Assembly (NCBI RefSeq): GCF_027186265.1
Contig: NZ_CP114176.1
Span: forward strand, 2,604,001-2,668,000
Source of the DNA: Lentibacillus daqui
Lineage (GTDB): Bacteria; Bacillota; Bacilli; Bacillales; Amphibacillaceae
Length of the DNA stretch: 64,000 nucleotides
Reading direction: 5' to 3'
The position numbers and the translations under genes were made by a program. The first letter of the stretch is position 1, and every line of letters starts with the position of its first letter. A model generated the notes under the pieces. The model made no database searches. It was not told the origin of the DNA and saw nothing but the letters and a program-made list of their open reading frames with translations. This document shows, piece after piece, positions 46,249 to 55,033 of the stretch.

Positions 46249-47010
46249 TTATGCTGCTTTTTCCAACCCCCATCGTTTTAGTACTTTGTTTTCAATCCGC
46301 TGAAATAGCAGCTGATCCGCTACTGAGCCAATGATGCCAATAATAATGATAATACCAATAACCAAACTCATATTATTGAAATCAGATGCGTAGGAAAGGG
46401 TATATCCCAATCCGGGACCAGTACTTAATAGTTCGGCTGCCATTAATGCCCGCCAGCTGAATGCCCAGGCCAGGCGAACACCGGTTACGGCATGCGGGAT
46501 CGATGCTGGTACAACAACTTTTAAAAATAAATCGAAGCCACTTGATCCCATCGTTCGTGCTGCTTGTAAATAGATGGGCGATACGTTTTTTACACCAGTT
46601 CGCATATTCATCGTCATCACAAAGGTTCCACCAATAACAACGACAAAAATAATCGATGTCTCCCCAAAGCCAAACCAGATAATCGCAAGCGGTACCCAGA
46701 CAATACTAGGAACACTTTGGAGCGCCAAAATCATCGTGCCTAGGGTTTCATCTGCTGTTCTCACTGTTGCAAGCAGGAATCCAAGCCCGGCGCCGATTAG
46801 AATCGAGATGATCAGGCCGATGAATAAATGCCGAAAACTTGCCAATAAATCATAGACAAGCGTCATATCTAGTAATCCTGAATAGATAGCATTGAATACA
46901 GAAAGCGGACTTGGTATCATCGATTCAGGCCAAATGCCAAGAAGGACAATTCCCTGCCAAATGAAAAGGAGTAGAACAAAAAAGATGATTCGTTTAAAAA
47001 CTACCGGCAT
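46249..47010 (-). CDS. ssuC: ABC transporter permease, SsuC type
   Basis: 253 aa, six membrane segments. The EAA loop is LQAARTMGSSGFDLFLKVVVPASIP at about 150-175. ATG 47010 is chosen because CGGGAGGAAC lies nine bases upstream; an in-frame codon at 47040 precedes that site. Start overlaps the ATPase stop by 17 bases. The order ATPase-permease-binding protein is co-transcribed on the minus strand. Confidence 0.9.
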   Translation of the reverse strand: MPVVFKRIIFFVLLLFIWQGIVLLGIWPESMIPSPLSVFNAIYSGLLDMTLVYDLLASFRHLFIGLIISILIGAGLGFLLATVRTADETLGTMILALQSVPSIVWVPLAIIWFGFGETSIIFVVVIGGTFVMTMNMRTGVKNVSPIYLQAARTMGSSGFDLFLKVVVPASIPHAVTGVRLAWAFSWRALMAAELLSTGPGLGYTLSYASDFNNMSLVIGIIIIIGIIGSVADQLLFQRIENKVLKRWGLEKAA

Positions 47011-47776
47011 AATCAAGTTCCTCCCGTATGACCTGGTCAATTTCAGTCTTCAAAATCCTCATGATTTTCTTTTCCCATTTCGCCATATCCTCCTGTCGTC
47101 TCGGGCGGTCAAGCTTGATCTGAAAGTCTTCAATCATCCTTCCCGGTCTTGCTCCCATCACCAGCACCCGGTCAGACAGTTTAATCGCTTCCCGGATACT
47201 ATGGGTCACAAAAATAACCGTTTTTTTCGTTTCCAGCCAAATTTTTTCGACCTCGTCTTGCAAGACACTTCTCGTTTGCTCATCCAATGCAGCGAACGGT
47301 TCATCCATTAACAAAATTTGCGGATTCATGGCCAATACTCTGGCAATCGCCACACGCTGCTGCATTCCGCCAGAAAGTTCGTGTGGATAATGATCGGGAA
47401 ATTTGCTGAGCTGTACCATTTGCAAATATTTATTCGCGATTTGCGATTGCTCCTGTTTAGCGAATTTTTTTCGTAACGGGAACATGACATTCTCTTTGAC
47501 ACTTAGCCAGGGAAATAAAGCTGCCTCCTGAAACACCATCCCCCGATTCGGATCTGGTCCAATAATATTGTTCTTATCCAGGAAAATCGACCCTGATGTA
47601 GGTGTTTGCAGTCCGGCGATCAATGACAACAATGTCGACTTGCCACACCCGGACGGTCCGAGTAAAGAGACAAATTCTCCTTCATTGATGGTCAGTTGAA
47701 TATTGTTTAATACAAGTAATGGTTCATTTTGTTTTTTTTGAAATTGTTTGGATACCCCATCGACATGTAATTCCAC
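46994..47776 (-). CDS. ssuB: ABC transporter ATP-binding protein, SsuB type
   Basis: About 260 aa. Walker A GPSGCGKSTLL, Q-loop FQEAALFPWL, signature LSGGMQQRVAIARVL, Walker B ILLMDEPFAALD, and H-loop VTHSIREA. Start placed at GTG 47776 behind a GGGGGGGG tract; the open frame continues upstream without a ribosome binding site. First gene of the operon. AATTCT (47810-47815) and AGAATT (47838-47843) form a spaced inverted repeat between promoter and start. Confidence 0.92.
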   Translation of the reverse strand: MELHVDGVSKQFQKKQNEPLLVLNNIQLTINEGEFVSLLGPSGCGKSTLLSLIAGLQTPTSGSIFLDKNNIIGPDPNRGMVFQEAALFPWLSVKENVMFPLRKKFAKQEQSQIANKYLQMVQLSKFPDHYPHELSGGMQQRVAIARVLAMNPQILLMDEPFAALDEQTRSVLQDEVEKIWLETKKTVIFVTHSIREAIKLSDRVLVMGARPGRMIEDFQIKLDRPRRQEDMAKWEKKIMRILKTEIDQVIREELDYAGSF

Positions 47777-47849
47777 CCTGTAATGCCCCCCCCTTTTTAT
47801 ATAGTTTATAATTCTGATAAAATTAGTATGTTTAATGAGAATTAAAATG

Positions 47850-47878
47850 ATTGTAGCATGGTTTTTATATTTTTCCAA
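47850..47878 (-). promoter_or_regulatory. Putative promoter of the ssu operon
   Basis: Minus strand TTGGAA (47873-47878), 17-base spacer, TACAAT (47850-47855). Confidence 0.5.
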
Positions 47879-48033
47879 TAGGTGACTCGCCTATTTTTCA
47901 AAAAAACAGATAAAAATACTGTGAATTTGCTTGAAAAATTGATATTATAGAGTAAACCACTAGGAATTAAAGGGACAAGGAAATGATTCGGATCTTATCG
48001 TCAAGGCAACAGTTCGATTGAAATGCTGTTATT

Positions 48034-48208
48034 GATCGAGTGTGCACCTGGCTCGATCGAGTTTTATATGCTCTCGATCAACTTTGCATCTGGGTCGATC
48101 AACTTCACACCCAGGTCGATCAACTTTCATGCGCTATCGATCAACTTCGCACCCAGGTCGATCAACTTTCATGTGTTCTCGATCAACTTTGCATTTGGTT
48201 CGATCAAT
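48034..48208. repeat. 21-bp tandem array D6
   Basis: Eight units at exactly 21-bp steps from 48034 to 48201 plus a partial ninth. Six start GATCAACTT and two GATCGAG; units such as GCACCCAGGTC and TCATG(C/T)G alternate in the variable half. It sits between divergent ssuB and cysK. 21 bp keeps reading frame, so long spurious frames (SINFAPR-type peptides) arise on the plus strand. Confidence 0.85.
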
Positions 48209-48381
48209 GTAAAGCGTATTTTTTCAGTGATCCCGAAAAGTTCTTCTTCTTAGCACATTGTGTAACTAGCTTGAATTTCAACCATACTAATTCTAGCTTT
48301 GATGACTCGGTACTACTGGTGGATGAACCACTCAGCAGTTACATGCCAACAAAAATTTATGGATAAGGGAGTGACTTATGA

Positions 48382-49296
48382 ATGAAAATCGCACAGGATA
48401 TGACACAATTAATTGGGGATACACCCGTTGTGAAATTAAATAAAATTGTTCCTGAGGATGCAGCAGATGTCTACGTGAAATTGGAACAGTTTAACCCAAG
48501 TAAAAGCGTTAAGGACCGGGCAGCGTATAATATGATTAAAGTTGCGGAGGATAAAGGTACCCTGAAGCCTGGAGCAACCATTATTGAACCAACCAGTGGC
48601 AACACGGGAATCGGCCTGGCCATGAATGCCGCGGCAAAAGGATATAAGGCCATTATGGTTATGCCGGATAACAGTACCGCAGAGCGAAAAAATATCTTGA
48701 AAGCGTACGGAGCCGAGGTAGTCCTCACCCCTAGCGAAGAAAAGATGCCCGGTTGCATTAAAAAGGCTCTGGAACTACAAAAGGAAATTCCGGGAAGCTT
48801 TATTCCACAGCAATTTGAAAATGAAGCAAACGCCGATATTCACCGGACAACTACAGCGCTGGAAATTTACGAACAAATGAATGGCAAACTCGATGCATTT
48901 GTTTGTACAGCAGGAACCGGTGGAACAATTACCGGTACCGGGGAAGTTTTGAAAGAAAAAATTCCCGGGCTGACAATCACTGTTGCAGAACCTAAGGGAT
49001 CCCCTGTCCTGTCGGGTGGCAAACCAGGCAAACATAAACTGGTTGGCACAAGCCCCGGATTTGTGCCGAATATCTTAAACACCGACATCTATGACGAAAT
49101 TATGCAAATCGAGGACGAAGATGCCGTTAACATGTACCGTCAATTACCGCAACAGGAAGGGATTTTTATCGGTCTGTCCGGATCTGCTGCGGTGTATGCA
49201 GCCATTGAAGTTGCCAAACGATTAGGCAATGGAAAAAAAGTACTATCCATGGCGCCTGACAGCGGTGAACGTTACCTGAGCATGGACTTGATTTAA
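48382..49296 (+). CDS. cysK: Cysteine synthase (O-acetylserine sulfhydrylase)
   Basis: 304 aa PLP enzyme making cysteine from O-acetylserine and sulfide. N-terminal IGDTPVVKLNK, PLP lysine in PSKSVKDRAAY (about residue 43), substrate loop EPTSGNTGIGLAM, and the phosphate loop TAGTGGTITGTGE. Cysteine supplied here is a substrate of MetI. No S-box in front. GGGAG is ten bases before ATG 48382. Confidence 0.93.
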   Translation: MKIAQDMTQLIGDTPVVKLNKIVPEDAADVYVKLEQFNPSKSVKDRAAYNMIKVAEDKGTLKPGATIIEPTSGNTGIGLAMNAAAKGYKAIMVMPDNSTAERKNILKAYGAEVVLTPSEEKMPGCIKKALELQKEIPGSFIPQQFENEANADIHRTTTALEIYEQMNGKLDAFVCTAGTGGTITGTGEVLKEKIPGLTITVAEPKGSPVLSGGKPGKHKLVGTSPGFVPNILNTDIYDEIMQIEDEDAVNMYRQLPQQEGIFIGLSGSAAVYAAIEVAKRLGNGKKVLSMAPDSGERYLSMDLI

Positions 49297-49343
49297 TTAG
49301 GAATAGGGGCGTTCTTCTGTCCAAGCCAAAGGGAGAGCAAATG

Positions 49344-49428
49344 TTTATCGGCGATTTTTTTATCGTTTATCAACAATTCAACTACATTTATCAGCGGTTT
49401 TTGCGATTTTATCGACGAATAGGCGGTT
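49344..49428. repeat. 21-bp degenerate tandem array D7
   Basis: Four units at 21-22-base steps: TTTATCGGCGA, TTTATCAACAA, TTTATCAGCGG, TTTATCGACGA. Same core as D1. Between cysK and the second S-box. Confidence 0.65.
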
Positions 49429-49476
49429 TTCCAATTTATGGTGGGCGTCGAACCTGTCCTCGTGTCCCATTTTCGC

Positions 49477-49505
49477 TTGACATTTGATTAAGTTGCCCGT
49501 ATAGT
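49477..49505 (+). promoter_or_regulatory. Promoter of the betaine-homocysteine methyltransferase gene
   Basis: TTGACA, 17-base spacer, TATAGT: near-consensus sigma-A. Start about 30 bases before the S-box. Confidence 0.7.
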
Positions 49506-49540
49506 ATGTATTAATAATTGAATAAATATTTGAATTTATT

Positions 49541-49634
49541 CTTATCCAGAGAGGTGGAGGGACTGGCCCTGGGAAACCTCAGCAACAGGCGTATGTACTG
49601 TGCTAATTCCAGAAGCGTAATGCTTGAAGATAAG
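49541..49634 (+). promoter_or_regulatory. SAM-I (S-box) riboswitch, second copy
   Basis: First 38 bases almost identical to the metI aptamer (CTTATCCAGAGAGGTGGAG, GACTGGCCCT), with a shorter P3 arm (CAACAGGCGTATGTACTGTG), then TCCAGAAGCGTAATGCTTGAA and P1 GATAAG. AAGATAAGAA can pair with TTCTTATC in the downstream terminator. Confidence 0.96.
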
Positions 49635-49656
49635 AAATGCTTAAACACACGGTGCC

Positions 49657-49693
49657 AAGCCTCTTCTTATCGACAGTAAGAAGAGGCTTTTTG
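49657..49693 (+). terminator. S-box-controlled terminator
   Basis: AAGCCTCTTCTT / AAGAAGAGGCTT with a 9-base loop, then T-run. Confidence 0.92.
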
Positions 49694-49737
49694 CTACCAT
49701 ATAATTTAAAATCCAAGTATACAGGGAGGAAAACAAA

Positions 49738-50790
49738 ATGACGAAGCGTAGTTTGGAACAACGGTTAAAAGAAGGTACGGTTATTGCCGGGGAAGGATAT
49801 TTATTTGAACTGGAGCGCAGGGGATATCTGCAGGCGGGCTCGTTCGTTCCAGAAGTCGCACTGGATAATCCAGAGGCATTAAAACAAGCTTACCGCGATT
49901 TTATGAATGCGGGATCAGATGTGGTACTGGCTTTTACATATAATGCCCACCGTGAGAAAATGCGCATTATAGGTAAAGAAGATTTGTTGGAGCCATTAAA
50001 CCGGAGTGCTATCCGTCTGGCAAAAGAGGTCGCCAAGGAACATCCGGTTGAAGAGGCGCTTGTCGCCGGAAATATTTCCAACACGAATATCTTTGACCCG
50101 AAAAATCCCGAGTCAAAGGAACTAGTCCGCAGCATGTTTGCGGAAATGGTAACTTGGTGCAAACAAGAAGGAGTTGACTTCATTAATGGTGAAACATTTT
50201 ATTATTACGAGGAAGCACTGATTGCATTGGAAGAAATCACTAAACAGGGCTTACCGGCTGTTATCACCTTTGGATTAATGGGCGAAAATATCTTGCGGGA
50301 TGGCTACACGGTGGAAGAGGCCTGCAAACTTCTTTCCGAAAAAGGTGCACTCGTCGTTGGGATGAATTGTTTCCGTGGACCAAATACGATGCAGCCATAC
50401 CTTGCCAACATCCGTCATAACGTTGATGGATATGTTGGAGGACTACCAATCCCATACCGGACGACTGATGAACATCCGACCTTCTTTAACTTGCCAGATG
50501 GTGGGTGCAGTTGCCACTTACCATTAGAAACAACTTTCCCAACAGCACTTGACCCGCTCTATCATAATCGATATGAACTGGCGGAATGGGCCAAAGAGGC
50601 AAAAAGCATCGGCATCAATTATATTGGTTTATGCTGTGGAGCTTCTCCTGCCATGTTGCGGGCAGTAGCGGAGGCAGCTGGCGTGGAAACCGTTAATTCC
50701 AAGTACTCCCCTAATATGGAAAAACACTTTTTATTTGGGAATGATGAGACATTGAAGAAGCATAATTTGGATTATCGGTTAAAAGCTTAA
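49738..50790 (+). CDS. Betaine-homocysteine S-methyltransferase-like protein
   Basis: 350 aa homocysteine methyltransferase, (beta/alpha)8 barrel. Zinc cysteines in GMNCF (Cys211) and LCCGASP (Cys299, Cys300). The N-terminal run AGEGYLFELERRGYLQAGSF and VLAFTYNAHREKMR resemble animal BHMT more than folate- or S-methylmethionine-type enzymes, so glycine betaine is the likely methyl donor; dimethylsulfide-type donors are possible. S-box control confirms a methionine role. Single gene with its own promoter and terminator. Confidence 0.85.
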   Translation: MTKRSLEQRLKEGTVIAGEGYLFELERRGYLQAGSFVPEVALDNPEALKQAYRDFMNAGSDVVLAFTYNAHREKMRIIGKEDLLEPLNRSAIRLAKEVAKEHPVEEALVAGNISNTNIFDPKNPESKELVRSMFAEMVTWCKQEGVDFINGETFYYYEEALIALEEITKQGLPAVITFGLMGENILRDGYTVEEACKLLSEKGALVVGMNCFRGPNTMQPYLANIRHNVDGYVGGLPIPYRTTDEHPTFFNLPDGGCSCHLPLETTFPTALDPLYHNRYELAEWAKEAKSIGINYIGLCCGASPAMLRAVAEAAGVETVNSKYSPNMEKHFLFGNDETLKKHNLDYRLKA

Positions 50791-50810
50791 CGAAAACTGA
50801 AAAATGTGAA

Positions 50811-50850
50811 AGGTCAGCCCCTCCCCGATTGGTGAGGACGGGCTGACCCT
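50811..50850 (+). terminator. Terminator after the BHMT-like gene
   Basis: GGTCAGCCC / GGGCTGACC, with a CTCC/GGAG inner stem. Short T-run. Confidence 0.75.
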
Positions 50851-50887
50851 ATTTCATCATTTAATATGCGTGGTAATGGTAGTTATT

Positions 50888-52135
50888 TTATTTTCGCACC
50901 TGTCCATTCCCATAAATATAAAATTTACTTGATGTCAATGCACGCAATCCCATTGGTCCACGCGCATGCAGCTTTTGTGTGCTAATACCGATCTCCGCTC
51001 CATAGCCAAATTCAGCACCATCGGTAAATCTGGTCGAGGCATTATGATAAACAGCAGCTGCATCAACCAGCTGTAAAAATTGCTTGGCATGCTCGTTATC
51101 TTCCGTAATGATCGCCTCCGAATGTTTCGTGCCATAATGATTAATATGCTCAATCGCTGCTGTACATGAGTCAACCTGGTTCACACTGATACAAAGGCCA
51201 AGATATTCCGTATACCAGTCTTCTTCAGTTGCCGGTTTTGCTTGGGAAAAGGCTGCACATACCGCTTCATCCCCATGGATCTCCACACCATTTTCAGCCA
51301 GCTTTTCTAACAGGCTTACACCGTTTTGCTTCAGCCACTTTTCATGAATGATTAGTGATTCAATCGCGTTACAAACGGATGGGCGTTGTAGCTTGGCATT
51401 TAAGACAATCGCTTCAGCCATCTTAGGGTCAGCTGCTTCGTCAATATAAATATGACAGTTACCAGCACCAGTTTCGATGACTGGTACAGTGGATTCACGT
51501 ACAACGGTATCAATTAAATTCTTACCGCCGCGAGGGATTAGCACATCCAGGTAATCATTTAAATGGAACAATTCTTTGGCTGTTTCCCTGCTTGTGTCCT
51601 CAATTAACTGTACCGCATCAACGGGCAAAGCACTGTTGGCAAGCGCATGGCGAATGACTGCAACAAGTGCCTGATTGGAAAATTTAGCGGAAGAACTTCC
51701 TCTTAGAATGACAGCATTTCCGGTTTTTAACGCCAGGGTTGCGGCATCGACCGTTACATTTGGTCTTGCTTCATAAATCATCCCGACGACACCGATCGGA
51801 ACGGATTTCTTTTGCAGTTGCAGACCGTTTTCTTTTTCAATGATCTCCAGCGTTTCTCCAAGCGGATCTTTTTGTAACACTAATTGCCGGATGGCCTGTG
51901 CCATATCGTTTACTCTGGCTTCATTTAGCATGATTCGATCAAGAATGGCATCAGACAACCCTTTTTCTTTCCCTTGTTCAATATCTCGTTCATTTTCCAC
52001 CAGGATGACCGACTTTTCACCCAAAAGCTGATCGGCAATTAATTCCAACGCTTGATTCCGTTCTTCAGTCGTTGTACCTGTCAATGCAAAACTTGCTTTT
52101 TTGGCAGATTGCCCTTTTTGCCTAACCTCATTCAC
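50888..52135 (-). CDS. proA: Gamma-glutamyl phosphate reductase
   Basis: 415 aa. Second step of proline synthesis, NADPH-dependent reduction to glutamate semialdehyde. Catalytic Cys in LQRPSVCNAIESLIIH; IYEARPNVTVDAATLALKTGNA and LIPRGGKNLI are ProA signatures, and the C-terminus has RGPMGLRALTSSKFYIYG. Overlaps proB by 4 bases, so coupled. Proline is a main osmolyte of such organisms. Confidence 0.96.
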   Translation of the reverse strand: MNEVRQKGQSAKKASFALTGTTTEERNQALELIADQLLGEKSVILVENERDIEQGKEKGLSDAILDRIMLNEARVNDMAQAIRQLVLQKDPLGETLEIIEKENGLQLQKKSVPIGVVGMIYEARPNVTVDAATLALKTGNAVILRGSSSAKFSNQALVAVIRHALANSALPVDAVQLIEDTSRETAKELFHLNDYLDVLIPRGGKNLIDTVVRESTVPVIETGAGNCHIYIDEAADPKMAEAIVLNAKLQRPSVCNAIESLIIHEKWLKQNGVSLLEKLAENGVEIHGDEAVCAAFSQAKPATEEDWYTEYLGLCISVNQVDSCTAAIEHINHYGTKHSEAIITEDNEHAKQFLQLVDAAAVYHNASTRFTDGAEFGYGAEIGISTQKLHARGPMGLRALTSSKFYIYGNGQVRK

Positions 52136-53238
52136 AAAATCCCCTCCCCTATTTTTGGTGTCTTGACCCAGCCATCACGATGAATCACCTCGACAAATGG
52201 CACAATGGATGTCTTTCCTTCAATGACTTGTTGCAGTTCTTCGGATGAACAGTTTACCTCGCCTTTTCCGAGCAAACCTCTGGAACCATAGACCTCTACC
52301 ACATTTCCTTTTTGAAACGATCCGCTCAACTTGAAGACTCCAGCAGGCAATAAACTTTTTCCGTGAAAGAGAATCGCTTCTTCGGCTCCCTGGTCAACGT
52401 AAATGTTTCCCACTGCTTCCGAGTGCAAGGCAATCCATTGTTTTCTTGTGTTGATCGATCTTACGGAATGACTGGTAACATAGGTGCCATCCCCATTTCC
52501 ATCTAACACTTCCAGCAGTTTGTTTTTGCCTGCTCCCCGGCCAATAAACACGGGGACACCGAGTGAAGTTGCTGTTTTCGCTGCTAGCAGTTTGGATCTC
52601 ATTCCACCCGTCCCCACGTTGGATCCTGCTTCACCGGCATTGGCTAACATACCCTCAGTAATCGTATCCAGCATATCAACGCGTTTCGCTTGGAAATTGG
52701 TGTTTGGATTGGCATCATAAAGCCCGTTAATATCGGTCAAAATCATTAACTGATCAGCATGTACAAAGCCACTGACAAGTGCGGATAACATATCATTATC
52801 ACCAAAGGTCAATTCTTCTGCCGATACCGAGTCATTCTCATTAATAATTGGTACCATCCCTCGCTCCAACAGTTCTTCCATCGTTGCGAAGGCATTCCTG
52901 TAACGCTCCCGGCTGGAGAAATCACTGCGGGTTAGTAAAATTTGTGCCGGTGTCAGGTGATAGTGAGCAAATCTTTCCATATAGGATTGGATTAACAGAC
53001 TTTGCCCAACTGCTGCTGCCGCTTGTTTCCCTTTGATCGTCACTGGTCTTGTGAGATAACCCAATCCGGAAAAACCTGCCGCGATTGCTCCGGATGAGAC
53101 AAGTATTACCTCGTGACCAGCTTTTCTAAGTGCAGCAATGGCGGCCACATGATCAGCCAATTTTTCATGATCAATTTGCCCTTTATTATTGGTTAACGAA
53201 CTACTGCCAATTTTTACGACAATACGTTTTTTGCTCAT
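52132..53238 (-). CDS. proB: Glutamate 5-kinase
   Basis: 368 aa. Amino-acid kinase domain about 1-255 (VVKIGSSSLTNN, SSGAIAAGF, NENDSVS, FGDNDMLSALVSG) and PUA domain about 275-355. Feedback-inhibited first step of proline synthesis. Start at ATG 53238 with AGGTG seven bases upstream; the frame runs on into the T-box leader, which is not coding. ProBA operon under T-box control. Confidence 0.96.
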   Translation of the reverse strand: MSKKRIVVKIGSSSLTNNKGQIDHEKLADHVAAIAALRKAGHEVILVSSGAIAAGFSGLGYLTRPVTIKGKQAAAAVGQSLLIQSYMERFAHYHLTPAQILLTRSDFSSRERYRNAFATMEELLERGMVPIINENDSVSAEELTFGDNDMLSALVSGFVHADQLMILTDINGLYDANPNTNFQAKRVDMLDTITEGMLANAGEAGSNVGTGGMRSKLLAAKTATSLGVPVFIGRGAGKNKLLEVLDGNGDGTYVTSHSVRSINTRKQWIALHSEAVGNIYVDQGAEEAILFHGKSLLPAGVFKLSGSFQKGNVVEVYGSRGLLGKGEVNCSSEELQQVIEGKTSIVPFVEVIHRDGWVKTPKIGEGIL

Positions 53239-53277
53239 TCTATTACACCTACCCTTGAACATCCTTTTTTGGAATAC

Positions 53278-53515
53278 AAAAAACCCTCCCATCCTTAAAA
53301 AATAAAAGGACGAAAGAGTTTATACTTCCGCGGTACCACCCATTTTGAATGTTTGCACATCCCGCTTTTCTTCAATAACGCTGAAGGGGGCGCCCATGGA
53401 TTAGATGGGACTCGGAAGGCAGGTTCTATGACTTGACGGTGACGAAATCTCCCAGCTTATCAATCTCGCTCTCTAACACCCCAGAGGTCATATACTAATC
53501 CTTCGTTGACGTTCT
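53278..53515 (-). promoter_or_regulatory. T-box leader, proline-specific (CCU)
   Basis: Minus strand. T-box core TGGTACCGCGGAAG at about 53323-53336. Terminator CTCTTTCGTCCTT / AAGGATGGGAGGG then TTTTTT at 53278-53322. Stem I with AGAGAGCGAGATT and the specifier strand GAACCTGCCTTCCGAGTCC; by alignment with the tyrS-type GAAC-codon-ACC pattern the specifier is CCT (Pro). Uncharged tRNA-Pro would favour antitermination and proBA expression. Confidence 0.9.
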
Positions 53516-53588
53516 TTATTATTGTTTCTATTATGAACAGGAACCTTCTCCATGTCAAGAGTAGGACGCAATGTTCTTCATATTCCCA

Positions 53589-54524
53589 CTAATCCTGATC
53601 AACGACCTCATTTTCCATCTTCCCGATCTGATCAATTTCCAAGGTTACCACGTCCCCTGCTTTAAGAAATTGTGGCGGATCCATCGCAACCCCGACGCCA
53701 TTCGGTGTACCCGTCATAATGATATCCCCCGGTTCCAATGTAATAAAATCGCTGATAAACTCAAGCAAAAACGGAATATCAAAAATTAGTTTGTTTGTAT
53801 TAGAATCTTGACGTTTTTCGCCATTCACAAACGAGCGAATAGACAGGTTATGCGGATCACGAATGTCGTCCGCAGTTACCACCCATGGTCCGATTGGTGT
53901 GCTTCGATCATGTGTCTTACCCTGCAGCCATTGTGGGGTTCGTTTTTGCAGATCCCGTGCTGACGTATCATTGCCAATTGTGTACCCCGCCACATAATCC
54001 AGGGCTTCTGCTTTCGTAATCTGTGATGCTTCCTTTCCAATCACAACCGCTAATTCCACCTCATAATCCAGTTTATTGGTAACCTTGGCCTTTTCAATTG
54101 CGTCTTCAGGGCCAATTAATGCATTTGGAAATTTCGCAAACAAGACCGGAATCTCCGGGATATCACTTTTCATTTCCGCTGCATGATCCGCATAATTTTT
54201 GCCAACGCAAATAATTTTGGACGGTTGGGAAATCGGTGTACCTAAGTTCACTTCTTGTCGATCATATAACTTCATCTCATCTGTATGTACGGATATATAC
54301 TCATAGGCCTTTCGCGCTTGATTCAATGTAAATTCACCCATGGAAAAAAAGTCATTCGGATCGGCGGGAAGCAGGTTTTCCAATACCCTCAGTCTGCCAT
54401 AATCATGATTGGATTGTAATAACGCCCGCAATCCTTCCTGTAAGTCTGCTACTCTGCCATCAATCATACAACCGATTCGATACGCACCTGGTTTGTTGTT
54501 AAACTTATAGCTTACTAATTTCAT
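53589..54524 (-). CDS. Fumarylacetoacetate hydrolase-family protein
   Basis: About 311 aa. The C-terminal FAH domain has ICVGKNYADHAAEM, the metal-binding Glu pair in DYEVELAVVIGKEA, Asp in GNDTSARDLQ, and IMTGTPNGVGVAM. Hydrolyses or decarboxylates/isomerises a 3-acylpyruvate or related oxo acid; oxaloacetate tautomerase is another possibility. ATG 54524 chosen six bases after GAGGTG. Monocistronic. Confidence 0.88.
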   Translation of the reverse strand: MKLVSYKFNNKPGAYRIGCMIDGRVADLQEGLRALLQSNHDYGRLRVLENLLPADPNDFFSMGEFTLNQARKAYEYISVHTDEMKLYDRQEVNLGTPISQPSKIICVGKNYADHAAEMKSDIPEIPVLFAKFPNALIGPEDAIEKAKVTNKLDYEVELAVVIGKEASQITKAEALDYVAGYTIGNDTSARDLQKRTPQWLQGKTHDRSTPIGPWVVTADDIRDPHNLSIRSFVNGEKRQDSNTNKLIFDIPFLLEFISDFITLEPGDIIMTGTPNGVGVAMDPPQFLKAGDVVTLEIDQIGKMENEVVDQD

Positions 54525-54642
54525 TTCAACCACCTCGTTAATTATTTACGATATTCAGTTTGGCACGCGTCACCCGCATCAAAATGGACATGGTTAAGGA
54601 TCAGCCTTTATACTAGTATTAAAAATAATGGAGGTAAAAATA

Positions 54643-55029
54643 ATGGAAAACTGGGAACGGCAAGTGGCCCGGATTTTAGGAGTGCCAACTACCGATATCA
54701 TGGAAAATTATTATGGAAAAAACCAAGCCAATGCATTACAGGTCAACGAAGAACAGCTTCTTACATTCTATGATTATTTACGTGACGAACTGGCCTTTCC
54801 TTTTGCGGCAACTTATCAAACAAACGGCGTGTCAACTCAAACTTCTGCAATTACCTGTATCAAGCTGGAACCGGAAATACAGGTAGATGTTTCGTACGGG
54901 ATCAGGATAGAATGTGAAAAAGAAGGAGAAAAACTGATCCTGCCATTGACTGCGATCATCGCGGATAAGAAAGATACGAATTATTCTCCAATTCAGCTTT
55001 ATCAAACATGGGTGCAGAAATACAAGTAA
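54643..55029 (+). CDS. Small protein resembling CcbP-type calcium-binding proteins
   Basis: 128 aa, acidic, no membrane segment. LLTFYDYLRDELAFPFAATY in the first half and PLTAIIADKKDTNYSPIQLYQTW in the second recall the calcium-binding CcbP-like family, but that is from memory. ATG 54643 is set by GGAGG at 54630-54634, eight bases upstream. Converges with the MBL gene; a 4-base gap separates the stops. Confidence 0.65.
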   Translation: MENWERQVARILGVPTTDIMENYYGKNQANALQVNEEQLLTFYDYLRDELAFPFAATYQTNGVSTQTSAITCIKLEPEIQVDVSYGIRIECEKEGEKLILPLTAIIADKKDTNYSPIQLYQTWVQKYK

Positions 55030-55033
55030 AAGG

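Noticed and set aside
48023..48366. Plus-strand frames encoding SINFAPR-like repeats
   Set aside because: Produced by the 21-bp array, whose length is a multiple of three; no ribosome binding site and no conserved start.
53239..53292. Upstream extension of proB
   Set aside because: The extension lies in the T-box terminator and has no ribosome binding site; ATG 53238 has AGGTG.
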